A program made the position numbers and the translations under genes. From Streptomyces sp. NBC_01232 (GTDB lineage: Bacteria > Actinomycetota > Actinomycetes > Streptomycetales > Streptomycetaceae), in assembly GCF_035989885.1 (NCBI RefSeq), contig NZ_CP108518.1, positions 7,617,001 to 7,681,000 of the forward strand: a DNA stretch of 64,000 nt, given 5' to 3'. Below are positions 8,575-16,731 of this stretch, one piece after another; positions within the stretch are counted from its first letter, which is position 1, and the number at the start of each line of letters is the position of its first letter. A model generated the notes under the pieces. It was not told the DNA's origin and made no database searches. It was given only the letters and a program-made list of their open reading frames with translations.

Positions 8575-8611
8575 GAGGGGGCGGCCGCGGCTTCGAGCTG
8601 CCGCCCCCCTC
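8575..8611. terminator. Bidirectional hairpin between convergent genes
   Basis: GAGGGGGCGGC (8575-8585) pairs with GCCGCCCCCCTC (8600-8611), one G-run base bulged, between the stops of the DUF4246 gene and the kinase gene. Confidence 0.6.
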
Positions 8612-8695
8612 CCATGGATTCGGCTTCAGCCCATCCGGACACGTCCCGCCGGCCTCCGATACCCGGTCACCACCCGGTCCCCCCGCCGACGGGAG

Positions 8696-10729
8696 TCAGC
8701 GCCAGGCGGGATGCCCCTCGGTGGTGGCGCCGGTGGTGAGCGCGCGCTCGCCGGTCTTGTCCGCGCGCACGGCCCAGATCACGGGCTTCTCGTACGGACC
8801 GCGGACGAAGGCCAACCACGTGCCGTCGACGGACCAGGCGGGGTCCATCTCATGGGCACTGGTGGCGACCAGTTCACGATCGTCACTGCCGTCGGCGCCC
8901 ACGAGGCGGATGTCGCCCTGAGTGTTCGTGCCGTACGTCCCCGCCGTGTAGGCGAAGGTGGTGCCGTCGGGTGACCACACCGGGTCGAGTGCCGGATGGG
9001 GCAGCCGGGTCACCTGCTGTGGCGCCCGGTTCGGGTCGGCGGGGTCGACCACGTGGATCTGCCAGTTCCCGGGCCCCGTCTCCAGGCAGACCGCGATGCT
9101 CTTGCCGTCCGGCGACCACGCGGGATCCTCGACCTGGCCCCCGCCCGAAGTGAGCTGGCGAGCCGTGCCGTCGGCGACGCCGACCACGAACAGCTGCTGG
9201 ACACCGTCCTTCTTGCGGAGCACGGCGAGCCGGCTGCCGTCCGGCGACCAGGACACCCTGCCGCCGGCGATGGAGGTGATCCGCCGAGCGTTCGAACCGT
9301 CGGCACTGGCGGTCCAGACGGCCGTGCCCTCGGGCGTGCTGCGGGTGAACGCGAACGACCTGCGGTCGGGGGACCACTGGGGCAGGGTGTCGCATGCGCC
9401 TGCGCTCCCTGCGATGAGCCCCACGGGCTTCTCCGTCGCCGCGTCCCGGCGGGCGACGACGCCGTGGCACGTCCCGGGCCAGCCCGGGGCGGTGTCCTGC
9501 CGGATCAGCAGGGGATCGGCCGGGAACGGGGCAGGGACGGGGGCAGCGGCGGATCCGGTGGGCGTGGCGGCGCCGGACTTGGAACGGTCCTTGGCGGAGT
9601 CCCTCCAGGGCTGCCACACGTACAGGCCGACGACCGCGAGAGACGCCACGAGCACCGCCGCCACCACCGCGCGGCGCCGCCGGGGCTTCTCCGCAACCGC
9701 CTGCGGCACCTGTGCGGGGGCGGGGGAGAGCCGCGCCGCGGGTCCCGTCACCGTGCGCGGCTGTTCCGTACGGGGCTCCGCGACGACGGGCGGGACGGCG
9801 TCCGGTTCCGCGAGGTCCTGCGCGGTGCCCGACGGGCCGTCCGGCCCGGTGGGACGCACCGCCGGTTCCGGGGCGGGAAGCAGCTGCGTCGCCGCCTCCG
9901 GCAGCCAGGAGCCACCGTCTGGGTGGCGGACGGTGAGGGTACCGAGGAAGGCGGCCGGTGTGGGCCGTGCCGCCGGATCCTTGGACAGGCAGGCGCCGAT
10001 CGCTGCGCGGAGCTCACCGGGCACCGCGGTCAGGTCCGGCTCCTCGTAGACCACCTTGTAGTGCCTGGCCGCGGACGGGCCGTCGCCGAAGGGGGCGCCG
10101 CCCGCCGCCTGGGTGAGCACGACCCCCAGAGCGAACATGTCGACCGCGGGGGTGAGCACGCCACTGCCGGTGAGCTGCTCGGGTGCCAGGAATCCCGGCG
10201 TGCCGACCTGCAGGCCGGTCTGGGTCAGGGACGTTCCGTCCAGGGCGCGCGCGATGCCGAAATCGATGACACGCGGTCCGTCCTCCGCGACGATGATGTT
10301 CGCGGGCTTGAGATCGCGGTGGATGACCCCCGCTCGGTGGATCGCCTCGAGCGCCTCGGCCAGGCCGGCGGCCAGCACGGTGAGCGTGTCCAGGGGCAGC
10401 GATCCGAGGCGCGCGAGTACCGCTTGCAGGGTGGGACCGGGCACGAAGGCCGTCACCAGCCAGGCCGGCTCCCCCTCCGGGTCGGCGTCGACCACCGGCG
10501 CGGTGTGGAAGCCACCGACCCTCCGCGCGGCCGCGACCTCGTCGGCGAACCTGCGCCGGAACCCGGGCTCGGTGCTCAGCTCGGGACGTACGACCTTGAC
10601 GGCGACCGCACGGCCGGACCGGGAGCGGCCCAGGTAGACCACGCCCATGCCGCCCTGGCCGAGCCGTCCCACCAGCCGGTAGCGGCCCTCGCCGAGCGAG
10701 GTGGGATCGCCCGTTTCGAGCGGCTTCAT
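8696..10729 (-). CDS. Membrane Ser/Thr protein kinase with TolB/PD40-like beta-propeller sensor
   Basis: A 677-residue eukaryotic-type kinase. Residues ~16-275 carry GQGGMGVVYLG, the ATP Lys in AVKVV, the catalytic loop HRDLKPANII and DFGIA. A Pro/Ala-rich juxtamembrane region follows, then one membrane segment (AVVAAVLVASLAVVGLYVW, ~350-370) and an extracytoplasmic part with repeated WSPDG motifs (SWSPDGSRLAV, AWSPDGKSIAV, VWSPDGTTFAY), i.e. PD40/TolB-type blades. Streptomyces often use such kinases as surface sensors. No phosphatase or FHA partner is next to it and it seems to be monocistronic. The ligand of the propeller is unknown. Confidence 0.93.
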   Translation of the reverse strand: MKPLETGDPTSLGEGRYRLVGRLGQGGMGVVYLGRSRSGRAVAVKVVRPELSTEPGFRRRFADEVAAARRVGGFHTAPVVDADPEGEPAWLVTAFVPGPTLQAVLARLGSLPLDTLTVLAAGLAEALEAIHRAGVIHRDLKPANIIVAEDGPRVIDFGIARALDGTSLTQTGLQVGTPGFLAPEQLTGSGVLTPAVDMFALGVVLTQAAGGAPFGDGPSAARHYKVVYEEPDLTAVPGELRAAIGACLSKDPAARPTPAAFLGTLTVRHPDGGSWLPEAATQLLPAPEPAVRPTGPDGPSGTAQDLAEPDAVPPVVAEPRTEQPRTVTGPAARLSPAPAQVPQAVAEKPRRRRAVVAAVLVASLAVVGLYVWQPWRDSAKDRSKSGAATPTGSAAAPVPAPFPADPLLIRQDTAPGWPGTCHGVVARRDAATEKPVGLIAGSAGACDTLPQWSPDRRSFAFTRSTPEGTAVWTASADGSNARRITSIAGGRVSWSPDGSRLAVLRKKDGVQQLFVVGVADGTARQLTSGGGQVEDPAWSPDGKSIAVCLETGPGNWQIHVVDPADPNRAPQQVTRLPHPALDPVWSPDGTTFAYTAGTYGTNTQGDIRLVGADGSDDRELVATSAHEMDPAWSVDGTWLAFVRGPYEKPVIWAVRADKTGERALTTGATTEGHPAWR

Positions 10730-11217
10730 AGGTCCCCCGTTTCACACCTTGCGCGATGAACAGCCTCTCCCTACCTGTCGTGCCGACCACCAGTCAAGCG
10801 GCGCCCTTGCGGAGACCCGACCGGCGTGCCTCCGAGAGCCTGTCCTCCTGGTCGGCCGGGGGCGGGTGTCGGCGTGTGACCGGCGGGGTGGTGGCCGCGC
10901 CGGCAGCCGTTCTGGGGGGCGCGATGTCCCCCGGCCGCCGGGGCTCCGCCCAGCGCGAACCGGATGGCGCTGTGCATGCGGGGGAGGGGCCGCGACCGCC
11001 CCCCGATCCCGGCTCCGAAACTCCCGCCGGTGCCCCTCAAGGCACGCGTCCAGGATGCGGGTCGGCCGCACGCGGCGCAGGACGGACGAGGACGTCCCAG
11101 GAGCAGAGGCGGCCAATGCCGAGCGGGGGGGGCCGGCCACTCCACGCGCACGGGCGTCTTCCTTCACACCGCACGCGCCCGACCCGGGAACTTCGAGCGC
11201 GAGAACGGGGACGACCC
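10730..11217. other. Non-coding stretch upstream of the kinase gene
   Basis: About 490 bases without a convincing gene. Open frames are present on both strands, but their translations are Arg/Pro/Ala-rich low-information sequences without ribosome binding sites. It should contain the kinase promoter on the minus strand and a promoter for the secreted-protein remnant on the plus strand; I could not pick convincing hexamers. Confidence 0.5.
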
Positions 11218-11543
11218 GTGAGGTAAATCTGGTGGCCGCGCTTGCCGCGGCCACGTCCGTGACGGCCGTCCTGCTGGCCGGCCCTGTGACTCCCGCGGGT
11301 GCCTCGTCCGCGTACTGCAACCAGACGACGCCGAACAGCTCGATCCTCTTCTCCAAGGCGAGCACGGGTGTCCAAGGCCGAGGACGGCGGCGGCATCTCC
11401 TTCCGCAAGATCGGTACCAGCGGTATCTGGGACAAGGTGGGCCGGACCTCGGACAGCCTGTTCTTCTGCAAGAACAACGGCACCGCGTGGATCTCGACGC
11501 TCGTGAACGGCAACTACACCAACGTCGGCCCGCTGCCCCTGCC
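11218..11543 (+). pseudogene. Small secreted protein, frameshifted
   Basis: A GTG at 11218 has a good ribosome binding site (GGGGA, 11206-11210) but meets TAA two codons later. Another frame then shows a signal-peptide-like segment, LVAALAAATSVTAVLLAG with VTPAGASSAYC after it, running to LFSKAST. A further one-base shift near 11370 is needed to continue with VSKAEDGGGISFRKIG and SLFFCKNNGTAWISTL. The pieces together describe a secreted protein of ~100 residues with two cysteines. The coding signal ends at the hairpin at 11544 without an in-frame stop. Either the gene is dead or the sequence has errors here. Confidence 0.55.
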
Positions 11544-11572
11544 CTCCGGCTCGAGATTCCCTCGAGCCGGAG
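11544..11572. terminator. Perfect 12-bp hairpin between convergent genes
   Basis: CTCCGGCTCGAG (11544-11555), loop ATTCC, CTCGAGCCGGAG (11561-11572). It lies six bases from the stop of the minus-strand hydrolase and at the end of the plus-strand remnant, so it can serve both directions. Confidence 0.75.
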
Positions 11573-11578
11573 GGCCGG

Positions 11579-12463
11579 TCAGGCCTGTTCCAGCACCCCG
11601 CGCAGGGCCTGTGCGAACGCCTCCGGCTCGCCGTGCTGGCCGTACTCGCCGCCCAGGAAGCCGCCGTGGTCGCCGGGGAACAGCGTCAGCTCGGTACCCA
11701 GCTGCTCGGCGACGCCCACCGCGGCCCGCGCGGGGAACTGGCCCTCCGACTCCTTGCCGACCGCCACGACGATCCGTGTCTCCGCGGCGCGAAGCGCCTC
11801 GAATTCGGGCCGGTACGAGGTGCAGCCGCGCATGTTCTGCCCCAGCAGCGGGTCCCCGCGGGTGCCGTCGTCCTCGGTCGGCAGGCCGAAGGCCGTCGGC
11901 TCCGGCGCGGGCTCGTCCTGCCAGTCCGCAGGGAAGGGGCCCTTGCGGCTGGCCGCCGCGATGAACTTGGCCATCGCCGGGCCGGTGCCGGCGCGCAGGT
12001 AGGTGGCGTGGATGTCGGCGCACACCTCGAGTACCGCCTCCCGGTCCGGGAGGACCTGGGCCGCGGGCGGCTCGTGCGCGACGAGGGTGCGGACCAGATC
12101 CGGGTGGCGGGCGATCAGGGCCAGCGCGTTGACCGCGCCGCCACTGCTGGCGAACACGTCGACCGGGCCGGTTCCGGCAGCCTCGATCACCCGCCGGAGG
12201 TCCTCCGCGTGCTCCTGCGGCAGGTTCTCCGAGGCCCCGTCGGTACGGATGCTGCGGCCTGCGCCCCGCGGGTCGTACGTGAGCACGGTCCGGTCGGTGA
12301 AGTGCGAGGCCAGCGTGCCGAAGCCGGAGGCGTCCATGGGGGAGCCGATCAGGAACAGCGGCGTGGGCCGGACTCCGCCTGCCACCCCGGCATCCGCGGC
12401 ACGTACGTCGTACGCGAGCGTGGCGCCGTCCGACTCCAAGGTGCGGGTCACGGTCTCGGTCAT
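11579..12463 (-). CDS. Alpha/beta-hydrolase
   Basis: A 294-residue cytoplasmic alpha/beta-hydrolase fold protein. Landmarks are LFLIGSPMDASGF (oxyanion region), YDPRGAGRS, and the nucleophile elbow VFASSGGAVNALAL in which Ser sits in A-S-S-G-G. The C-terminal histidine is in LFPGDHGGFLGG, and an acid residue probably lies in the VVAVGKESEGQ region. The family includes esterases, haloperoxidase-like and epoxide hydrolase-like enzymes; the substrate cannot be told from sequence. The ATG at 12463 follows GAAGGAG and matches the usual N-terminus. The gene stands alone; a terminator hairpin follows its stop. Confidence 0.88.
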   Translation of the reverse strand: MTETVTRTLESDGATLAYDVRAADAGVAGGVRPTPLFLIGSPMDASGFGTLASHFTDRTVLTYDPRGAGRSIRTDGASENLPQEHAEDLRRVIEAAGTGPVDVFASSGGAVNALALIARHPDLVRTLVAHEPPAAQVLPDREAVLEVCADIHATYLRAGTGPAMAKFIAAASRKGPFPADWQDEPAPEPTAFGLPTEDDGTRGDPLLGQNMRGCTSYRPEFEALRAAETRIVVAVGKESEGQFPARAAVGVAEQLGTELTLFPGDHGGFLGGEYGQHGEPEAFAQALRGVLEQA

Positions 12464-12783
12464 GGTGCTTCTCCTTCGGCTGTCGGGCCTTTCGTAGGTA
12501 AGACCGTCCCCGCGCACCGAACTCATCGGTGCTCCCGAAGCAATTTCTTCAGCCCGTGCCGAGGGTGACCGACACCTGTGAACGAAGGCCTGACCCGAGG
12601 GGCCCGGCCGGATGAGAGGATCGGCAGCACGTACGTCGGTCGGTGCCAGCGTTGCACAGGGCGAGGACGGTCCGGGCGGTGCCTGCGGGGTCGGTCTTCC
12701 GGGCCGGCCGTACCCCGACGAAGTGGGCGGTATCGATGCACGCGCGTCCGGGGGCGCCGGTCGTTCCGGAATACGCGCGGCGG
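12464..12783. other. Spacer between hydrolase and tRNA genes
   Basis: About 320 bases with no supported gene. It must hold the promoter of the minus-strand hydrolase. I see no repeat, integrase attachment duplication or other structure in it. Confidence 0.5.
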
Positions 12784-12857
12784 GGGAGCAGGCCGGATTC
12801 GAACCGGCGTCCTCCCCTCTTGCCAAGAGGGCGCGTCTACCTCTGCGCTACAGCCCC
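12784..12857 (-). tRNA. tRNA-Ala (anticodon GGC)
   Basis: On the minus strand the A box TAGCGCAGAGGTAGACGCG and the B box GGTTCGAATCC are present. The anticodon arm is CCCTC-TTGGCAA-GAGGG, giving anticodon GGC (Ala, codon GCC). The T arm is GCCGG/CCGGC. The acceptor stem GGGGCTG/CTGCTCC contains the G3:U70 wobble that marks alanine tRNAs. It also has a U6-U67 mismatch and C, not A, at the discriminator position. No CCA is encoded, as is common in Streptomyces. The odd acceptor could mean a minor or decaying copy. Confidence 0.8.
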
Positions 12858-13063
12858 CCGCCGCGGTACGCACACCCTATGGGTGCGGAACGGGATCCGC
12901 GTAACAGGTTTTCAGAGCTGTTGTCGGCCGTGCAGTGAACGGCAACCCCGCCTCCAGCATGGCTACGCGCTGCCCGCCCCTCGGGCACCCCGGGGCTGTC
13001 CTGCGGATCGGGATCCGCCTATCCTCCCCGTGATTCGGCACAGCGGACAGGAAGGGCGCGTGG

Positions 13064-13921
13064 ATGAGCGCAGAGGGCAGTGGCGGCCGAACGCCGTGGA
13101 ATCCGTACGGAGAAGGGCAGCCGCCCGTTGCGGGGTGGCCTCCGGCGGGTCCGGCTCCGGCTCCCGCTCCCGCGCGCCGACTGACCTTCGGGCGCCTGTT
13201 CAACCCGATCGCCGTGGGGCGCGCCGTGTTCACGCCGTCCCGGCCGGACCGTGTGCACGATCCGGTGGTGAAGAAGGTCCAGGTCCTGCGCACGGTCATC
13301 GGACTGGCCGCCCTCACCTGGATGTTGCTCTCCTACGGGGTGGTGCCGGACGCCGATGCCGTCGTCGACGACCGCTTCGCCCAGATCCGCACCACACTCA
13401 TCGTGCTGGCGGTGACCTTCCCGGTCGCGGTCGCCGCGTTCATCGCGGCGGCCCGCCCGCCCCACCGGCGCATGTTCCTGCGGCGCGCGGTCAAGCCCGC
13501 CGGGGCGCTGCTCGTGCTGGTCGTCACGCTCGGTGCGCCGCGGCTGATCACCGGGCTCGGCTACGTGACCGAGGAAACGGACTGGACGTCTTCCGCGGGG
13601 CGGGTGGCCCTGCTGTTCGCCCTGGGTGCCTTCCTGTTGTGGCTCGCCCCCTTCGGCCTGTACGGCATCGGCCAGTCGCTGGTCCACGTATTCCGTACGG
13701 CGGACCTCCATGAGACGGTCCCGCCGCTCCTCGCGGCGCTCCTCGTATGGGAAGTGGCCCTCTTCGACATGATCCGGGGCACCTACGAAGGCGTGCCGTT
13801 CGCCGTCCGGATCGTCTTCATCCTCGGAGCGCCCCTGTCCGTCACCGCCGTGGCGATGTGGGAGCTGCGGCGGCTGCGCACACGGCACGGCATCACCCTG
13901 CGCGGAGCGCTGCTGCGCTGA
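13064..13921 (+). CDS. Multi-spanning membrane protein, unknown function
   Basis: A 285-residue protein. The first ~50 residues are Pro/Ala/Gly-rich and cytoplasmic-looking (PPAGPAPAPAPARR). About six hydrophobic segments follow, including LRTVIGLAALTWMLLSYGVV, TTLIVLAVTFPVAVAAFIAA, AGALLVLVVTLGAPRLI and VALLFALGAFLLWLAPFGLY. I recognise no enzyme or transporter motif. The ATG at 13064 is preceded by a purine-rich stretch (AGGAAGGG, 13048-13055). Its context (after a tRNA, before small unknown genes) does not suggest a role. Confidence 0.8.
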   Translation: MSAEGSGGRTPWNPYGEGQPPVAGWPPAGPAPAPAPARRLTFGRLFNPIAVGRAVFTPSRPDRVHDPVVKKVQVLRTVIGLAALTWMLLSYGVVPDADAVVDDRFAQIRTTLIVLAVTFPVAVAAFIAAARPPHRRMFLRRAVKPAGALLVLVVTLGAPRLITGLGYVTEETDWTSSAGRVALLFALGAFLLWLAPFGLYGIGQSLVHVFRTADLHETVPPLLAALLVWEVALFDMIRGTYEGVPFAVRIVFILGAPLSVTAVAMWELRRLRTRHGITLRGALLR

Positions 13922-13960
13922 CCGGTACCGGAACGCACGCCGAACCAGGACGTCGAGCAG

Positions 13961-14080
13961 TTACCCGCTCCGACGGGCCCTGCACGCGCGGCAGTTCGCG
14001 ACCGCGAGGGCGAGACCCAGGGGAACCAGCACGAAGAAGAAGAGCAGAACCGCAACCAAGTCGATGGCTGAGAAGTACAC
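13961..14080 (-). CDS. Small single-pass membrane protein
   Basis: A 39-residue protein beginning with GTG at 14080, four bases after a strong ribosome binding site (AAGGGGG on the minus strand). It has one hydrophobic helix, IDLVAVLLFFFVLVPLGLAL, and a basic tail with two cysteines (NCRACRARR). Its upstream region contains paired TGAACGCG palindromes (14090-14118) that look like a TetR-type operator. It is too short for family assignment. A longer frame starting further upstream exists but has no ribosome binding site. Confidence 0.55.
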   Translation of the reverse strand: MYFSAIDLVAVLLFFFVLVPLGLALAVANCRACRARRSG

Positions 14081-14089
14081 GTGACCCCC

Positions 14090-14118
14090 TTGAACGCGCT
14101 TGATCTGAACGCGTTCAA
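14090..14118. promoter_or_regulatory. Tandem palindromes, TetR-type operator candidate
   Basis: TTGAACGCGCTTGA (14090-14103) is followed by the palindrome TGAACGCGTTCA (14106-14117). The two TTGAACGCG half-sites also face each other as a longer dyad. TTGAAC-N2-GTTCAA-like dyads are common TetR-family operators in Streptomyces. The site lies just upstream of the 39-residue membrane protein gene. Confidence 0.5.
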
Positions 14119-14198
14119 GATAACCTCTGGCCCGCCTTCTCGGAAAGGGGCGCCGAAGGTCCCCCTCGCTCACATCAAGCCGGCGATTCGCCCGAGCC

Positions 14199-14465
14199 GT
14201 GTCCGCGCCCGACCGGCGGGCGGCCGCGGCCGGCCGTGCCGTTCCGGACGGATCTGACTGGCTTCTTCGCCGCCTGGTCGAGGGGACGCCAGAGAACTAC
14301 CAGGCATGGGCCCAGAGGTACTACGGCAGACCGGTGCACCTGGACGCAGTCATCGACGTCTACCGGCTGCGGCCTCTCACGCCGGATGCGGTGGCTGCCC
14401 TGAATCCCGCCGTGACGCTGGCGCAGCTCGGTGACACCATCGCGGCGATCGGCTACCCGGCCTGA
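14199..14465 (+). CDS. Hypothetical protein
   Basis: An 88-residue frame starting with GTG at 14199. The sequence (SDWLLRRLVEGTPENYQAW, HLDAVIDVYRLRPLTPDAV) has a balanced composition and predicted helices, and reads like a real small soluble protein. I recognise no family, and the ribosome binding site is weak. A 5'-truncated remnant is an alternative. Confidence 0.4.
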   Translation: MSAPDRRAAAAGRAVPDGSDWLLRRLVEGTPENYQAWAQRYYGRPVHLDAVIDVYRLRPLTPDAVAALNPAVTLAQLGDTIAAIGYPA

Positions 14466-14501
14466 GCGCGGCTCTCAGCGGGCCGCCCCGCACGTCTCCC
14501 G

Positions 14502-14789
14502 CTACCGGAACCGCTCCACGGGTGTGCGCCTGCCGGCCCGGAAGTCGATCAGGGCGGCGCCGATGTCGAGCGCGGAGCCGGAGAAGAGCACCGACCGGTC
14601 GGCTGCCACGAGGATCGTCCCACCGCCCCGCGCGCGGTGCACGACAGCCACCGCGTCGTCCTCGGGCAGCAGCACGTGAGCGGTATCGGCTTCTGCGGCG
14701 ATGCGACGGTGCAGCGCCTCCCCGAACTCGATGAGGCTCTGCTGCTCCGGCGTGGGCGCCAGGGCCTTTCCCGTGCTCCCTTCCGTCAT
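14502..14789 (-). CDS. Hypothetical protein, second gene of a coupled pair
   Basis: A 95-residue protein whose ATG overlaps the upstream stop in ATGA, so it is translationally coupled to the gene at 14786-15190. It has alternating helix and strand character (EQQSLIEFGEALHRRIA, HVLLPEDDAVAVVHRA, GGTILVAADRSVLFSG), consistent with a small alpha/beta domain. No motif is recognised. Coupled pairs of small unknown proteins are often toxin-immunity or scaffold pairs, but there is no direct evidence of that here. Confidence 0.6.
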   Translation of the reverse strand: MTEGSTGKALAPTPEQQSLIEFGEALHRRIAAEADTAHVLLPEDDAVAVVHRARGGGTILVAADRSVLFSGSALDIGAALIDFRAGRRTPVERFR

Positions 14790-15190
14790 TCCGCTGCCAC
14801 CTCTCCACCGTGGACCGCCGCGAGCCCGGCGATCAGGTCCGCGTTGCGCATCCCGGGCAGGGCGTACCCTTCGGCCTCGTCCCACGGGACATCGAGGTCG
14901 TCCATGTGCACGCGCCACTCCGCATCCGGCGTGGCCCGGCGCAACTCCGTCATGCTGTCCAGCACATGGGCGATCACGGGCATCAGGCGACCGGGATCGC
15001 GTGGCATTTTGGTGGACCCGGCGACGATCTCGTGCGGCCCGGCCGTACGCCGGTCGTACAGGTACAGGCTTTCCTCGTCGTCGTACGGAAATGACGCCGC
15101 GTGCGCGGCGACGACGCGGGCGACGGAGGCCGACTCGGCCTCGGTCAGCGGTGTCGTGCGGTGCGCGCTGTAGTAGAGAGAGACGCTCAT
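14786..15190 (-). CDS. Hypothetical protein, first gene of a coupled pair
   Basis: A 134-residue acidic soluble protein starting MSVSLYYSAHRTTPLTEAE. It contains AHAASFPYDDEESLYLYD and RVHMDDLDVPWDEAEGY. There are no membrane segments or cysteines. The gene overlaps the next by four bases. I recognise no family. Composition and coupling support a real gene. Confidence 0.65.
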   Translation of the reverse strand: MSVSLYYSAHRTTPLTEAESASVARVVAAHAASFPYDDEESLYLYDRRTAGPHEIVAGSTKMPRDPGRLMPVIAHVLDSMTELRRATPDAEWRVHMDDLDVPWDEAEGYALPGMRNADLIAGLAAVHGGEVAAE

Positions 15191-15298
15191 GACGGGAAGC
15201 GTATGACGGGGGTGTGACAGCCCGGGACCGAGCGCCCTGCAGGGCTCTGCTCGGGACGGAAGCCGGCCGGGCGCGCCGAGTTCCTTCCCTGCTCGTGA

Positions 15299-15565
15299 CT
15301 ACGCTGTCGGTGTGTTGCGCTCGAGACGGGCCCGGAGTTCGTTTTCGGCCGCGGCGCACTCGGCCGGTAGGCCGGGCAGGAGGGCAAGGGCGGCAGCCAT
15401 GAGCTGTGCCGAGGCCCGCGGGTCCTCTCGGACCGCCCGGAACAGCACGGTCGCGTCCATCGGGGCCAGCTGGTAACGCCACGCGGGGTGGCTGTGCGTC
15501 GCCGCGTAGTGGTCGGTCAGGATCTCGACGGGGGACAGCTCGGCTCCGCAGCGGCGCAGGAGCAT
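15299..15565 (-). CDS. Hypothetical protein, possibly a fragment
   Basis: An 88-residue frame (ATG 15565) with a plausible helical sequence: LTDHYAATHSHPAWRYQLAP, TVLFRAVREDPRASAQLM, AAALALLPGLPAECAAAENE. The frame stays open upstream with protein-like sequence (DAEEICGFINRHGL), but no start codon with a ribosome binding site is seen before the divergent promoter. The gene may therefore be truncated at its 5' end. No family is recognised. Confidence 0.4.
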   Translation of the reverse strand: MLLRRCGAELSPVEILTDHYAATHSHPAWRYQLAPMDATVLFRAVREDPRASAQLMAAALALLPGLPAECAAAENELRARLERNTPTA

Positions 15566-15660
15566 CGCCAGGCCGTGCCGGTTGATGAACCCGCAGATCT
15601 CCTCGGCGTCCGCCTGAAGGACTGCGGTGCGGGGCCGGGGCCGGTTCTCTTTTCGTCCCC

Positions 15661-15711
15661 TTGACGATATGGGCGGGGTCCCTTATCGTCGCGTTGACGA
15701 AATGAAGGGGG
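15661..15711 (+). promoter_or_regulatory. Housekeeping-type promoter and RBS of the SPFH operon
   Basis: TTGACG (15661-15666), a 17-bp spacer and TATCGT (15684-15689) form a near-consensus vegetative promoter. AAGGGGG (15705-15711) is a strong ribosome binding site six bases before the ATG at 15718. Confidence 0.65.
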
Positions 15712-15717
15712 TCCGCC

Positions 15718-16731
15718 ATGGCCGACATCACCCGGCGCTTCGGATGGCGCCATCTGCGCTCCGCGCCCACCACCCACATACGCCACCACAGGCGCGGCCG
15801 GCTCGTCCACGACGGGCGGGGGCTCAGCTTCTGGTACAGGTCGCTCTCGGCGGCGCTTTCCGAAGTGCCGGTCGACGACCGGGAGCTGGCCATGGCGTTC
15901 CATGCCCGAACGTCCGACTTCCAGGACGTCGCCGTCCAGGCCACCGTCACCTACCGGATCAGCGACCCGGCCGAAGCCGCGGAACGGCTCGACTTCTCCG
16001 TCGACCCGGACACCGGGAGCTGGCGCGGGGCCCCCTTGGAGCAGATCGCCACCCTCCTCACCGAGAGCGCGCAGCAGCACGCGCTGGACGTACTGGCCCG
16101 GACTCCGCTGGCCGTCGCCCTGGTCGACGGTGTCACCTCGGTGCGGACGAGCGTCGCCGCCGGCCTCGCCGCCGAGCCCAGGCTCCCGGCCACCGGCATC
16201 GAGGTGGTGGCCGTAAGGGTCGTGGCGATCCGCCCCGAGGCCGACGTGGAGCGCGCCCTGCGCACTCCGGCCCGCGAGCAGATCCAGCAGGAGGCGGACC
16301 GGGCCACCTATGAACGGCGGGCCGTCGCCGTCGAACGTGAGCGCGCCATCGCCGAGAACGAACTGGCCAGTCAGATCGAACTGGCCAGGCGCGAGGAGCA
16401 GTTGATCGACCAGCGCGGCACCAACGCCCGCCGCGAGGCCGAGGAGAAGGCGGCGGCGGACGGAATCCGGACCGAGACCGAGGCGGCGCGCAAGGTCAGC
16501 CTGGCACGCGCGGACGCCGAGGCGGCGCGCGAGACGGGTGCGGCGCGCGCCGAGGTCCAGGCCGCCTGGCTGCGCGTACACGACGAAGCCGCCCCCGGAA
16601 CCCTGCACGCCCTGGCGGCGACCCGGCTGGCGGAGAACCTGCCGCGGATCGAGAGCATCACGCTCTCGCCCGACGTCCTCACGGGGCTCCTCACCAGGCT
16701 CGGACGCTCGGAAGGCGGCACGGGCGCGTGA
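15718..16731 (+). CDS. SPFH/Band 7 domain protein
   Basis: A 337-residue protein. After a short N-terminal part it shows the SPFH/prohibitin core (AFHARTSDFQDVAVQATVTYRI; LPATGIEVVAVRVVAIRP). A long charged coiled coil follows, rich in Glu, Arg and Ala (EQIQQEADRATYERRAV to AARAEVQAAW), and then a small C-terminal helical part. There is no hydrophobic N-terminal hairpin, so it may associate with membranes only peripherally or act as a cytosolic scaffold. The stop overlaps the start of the next gene (GTGA), pointing to a two-gene operon under the promoter at 15661-15689. Confidence 0.9.
   Translation: MADITRRFGWRHLRSAPTTHIRHHRRGRLVHDGRGLSFWYRSLSAALSEVPVDDRELAMAFHARTSDFQDVAVQATVTYRISDPAEAAERLDFSVDPDTGSWRGAPLEQIATLLTESAQQHALDVLARTPLAVALVDGVTSVRTSVAAGLAAEPRLPATGIEVVAVRVVAIRPEADVERALRTPAREQIQQEADRATYERRAVAVERERAIAENELASQIELARREEQLIDQRGTNARREAEEKAAADGIRTETEAARKVSLARADAEAARETGAARAEVQAAWLRVHDEAAPGTLHALAATRLAENLPRIESITLSPDVLTGLLTRLGRSEGGTGA

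Noticed and set aside
10701..12002. 433-codon plus-strand frame
   Set aside because: It overlaps the antisense of the alpha/beta-hydrolase; only its short middle part corresponds to the secreted-protein remnant.
12784..13063. tRNA as an integration site of a genomic island
   Set aside because: No integrase gene and no duplicated tRNA 3' end were found in the window.
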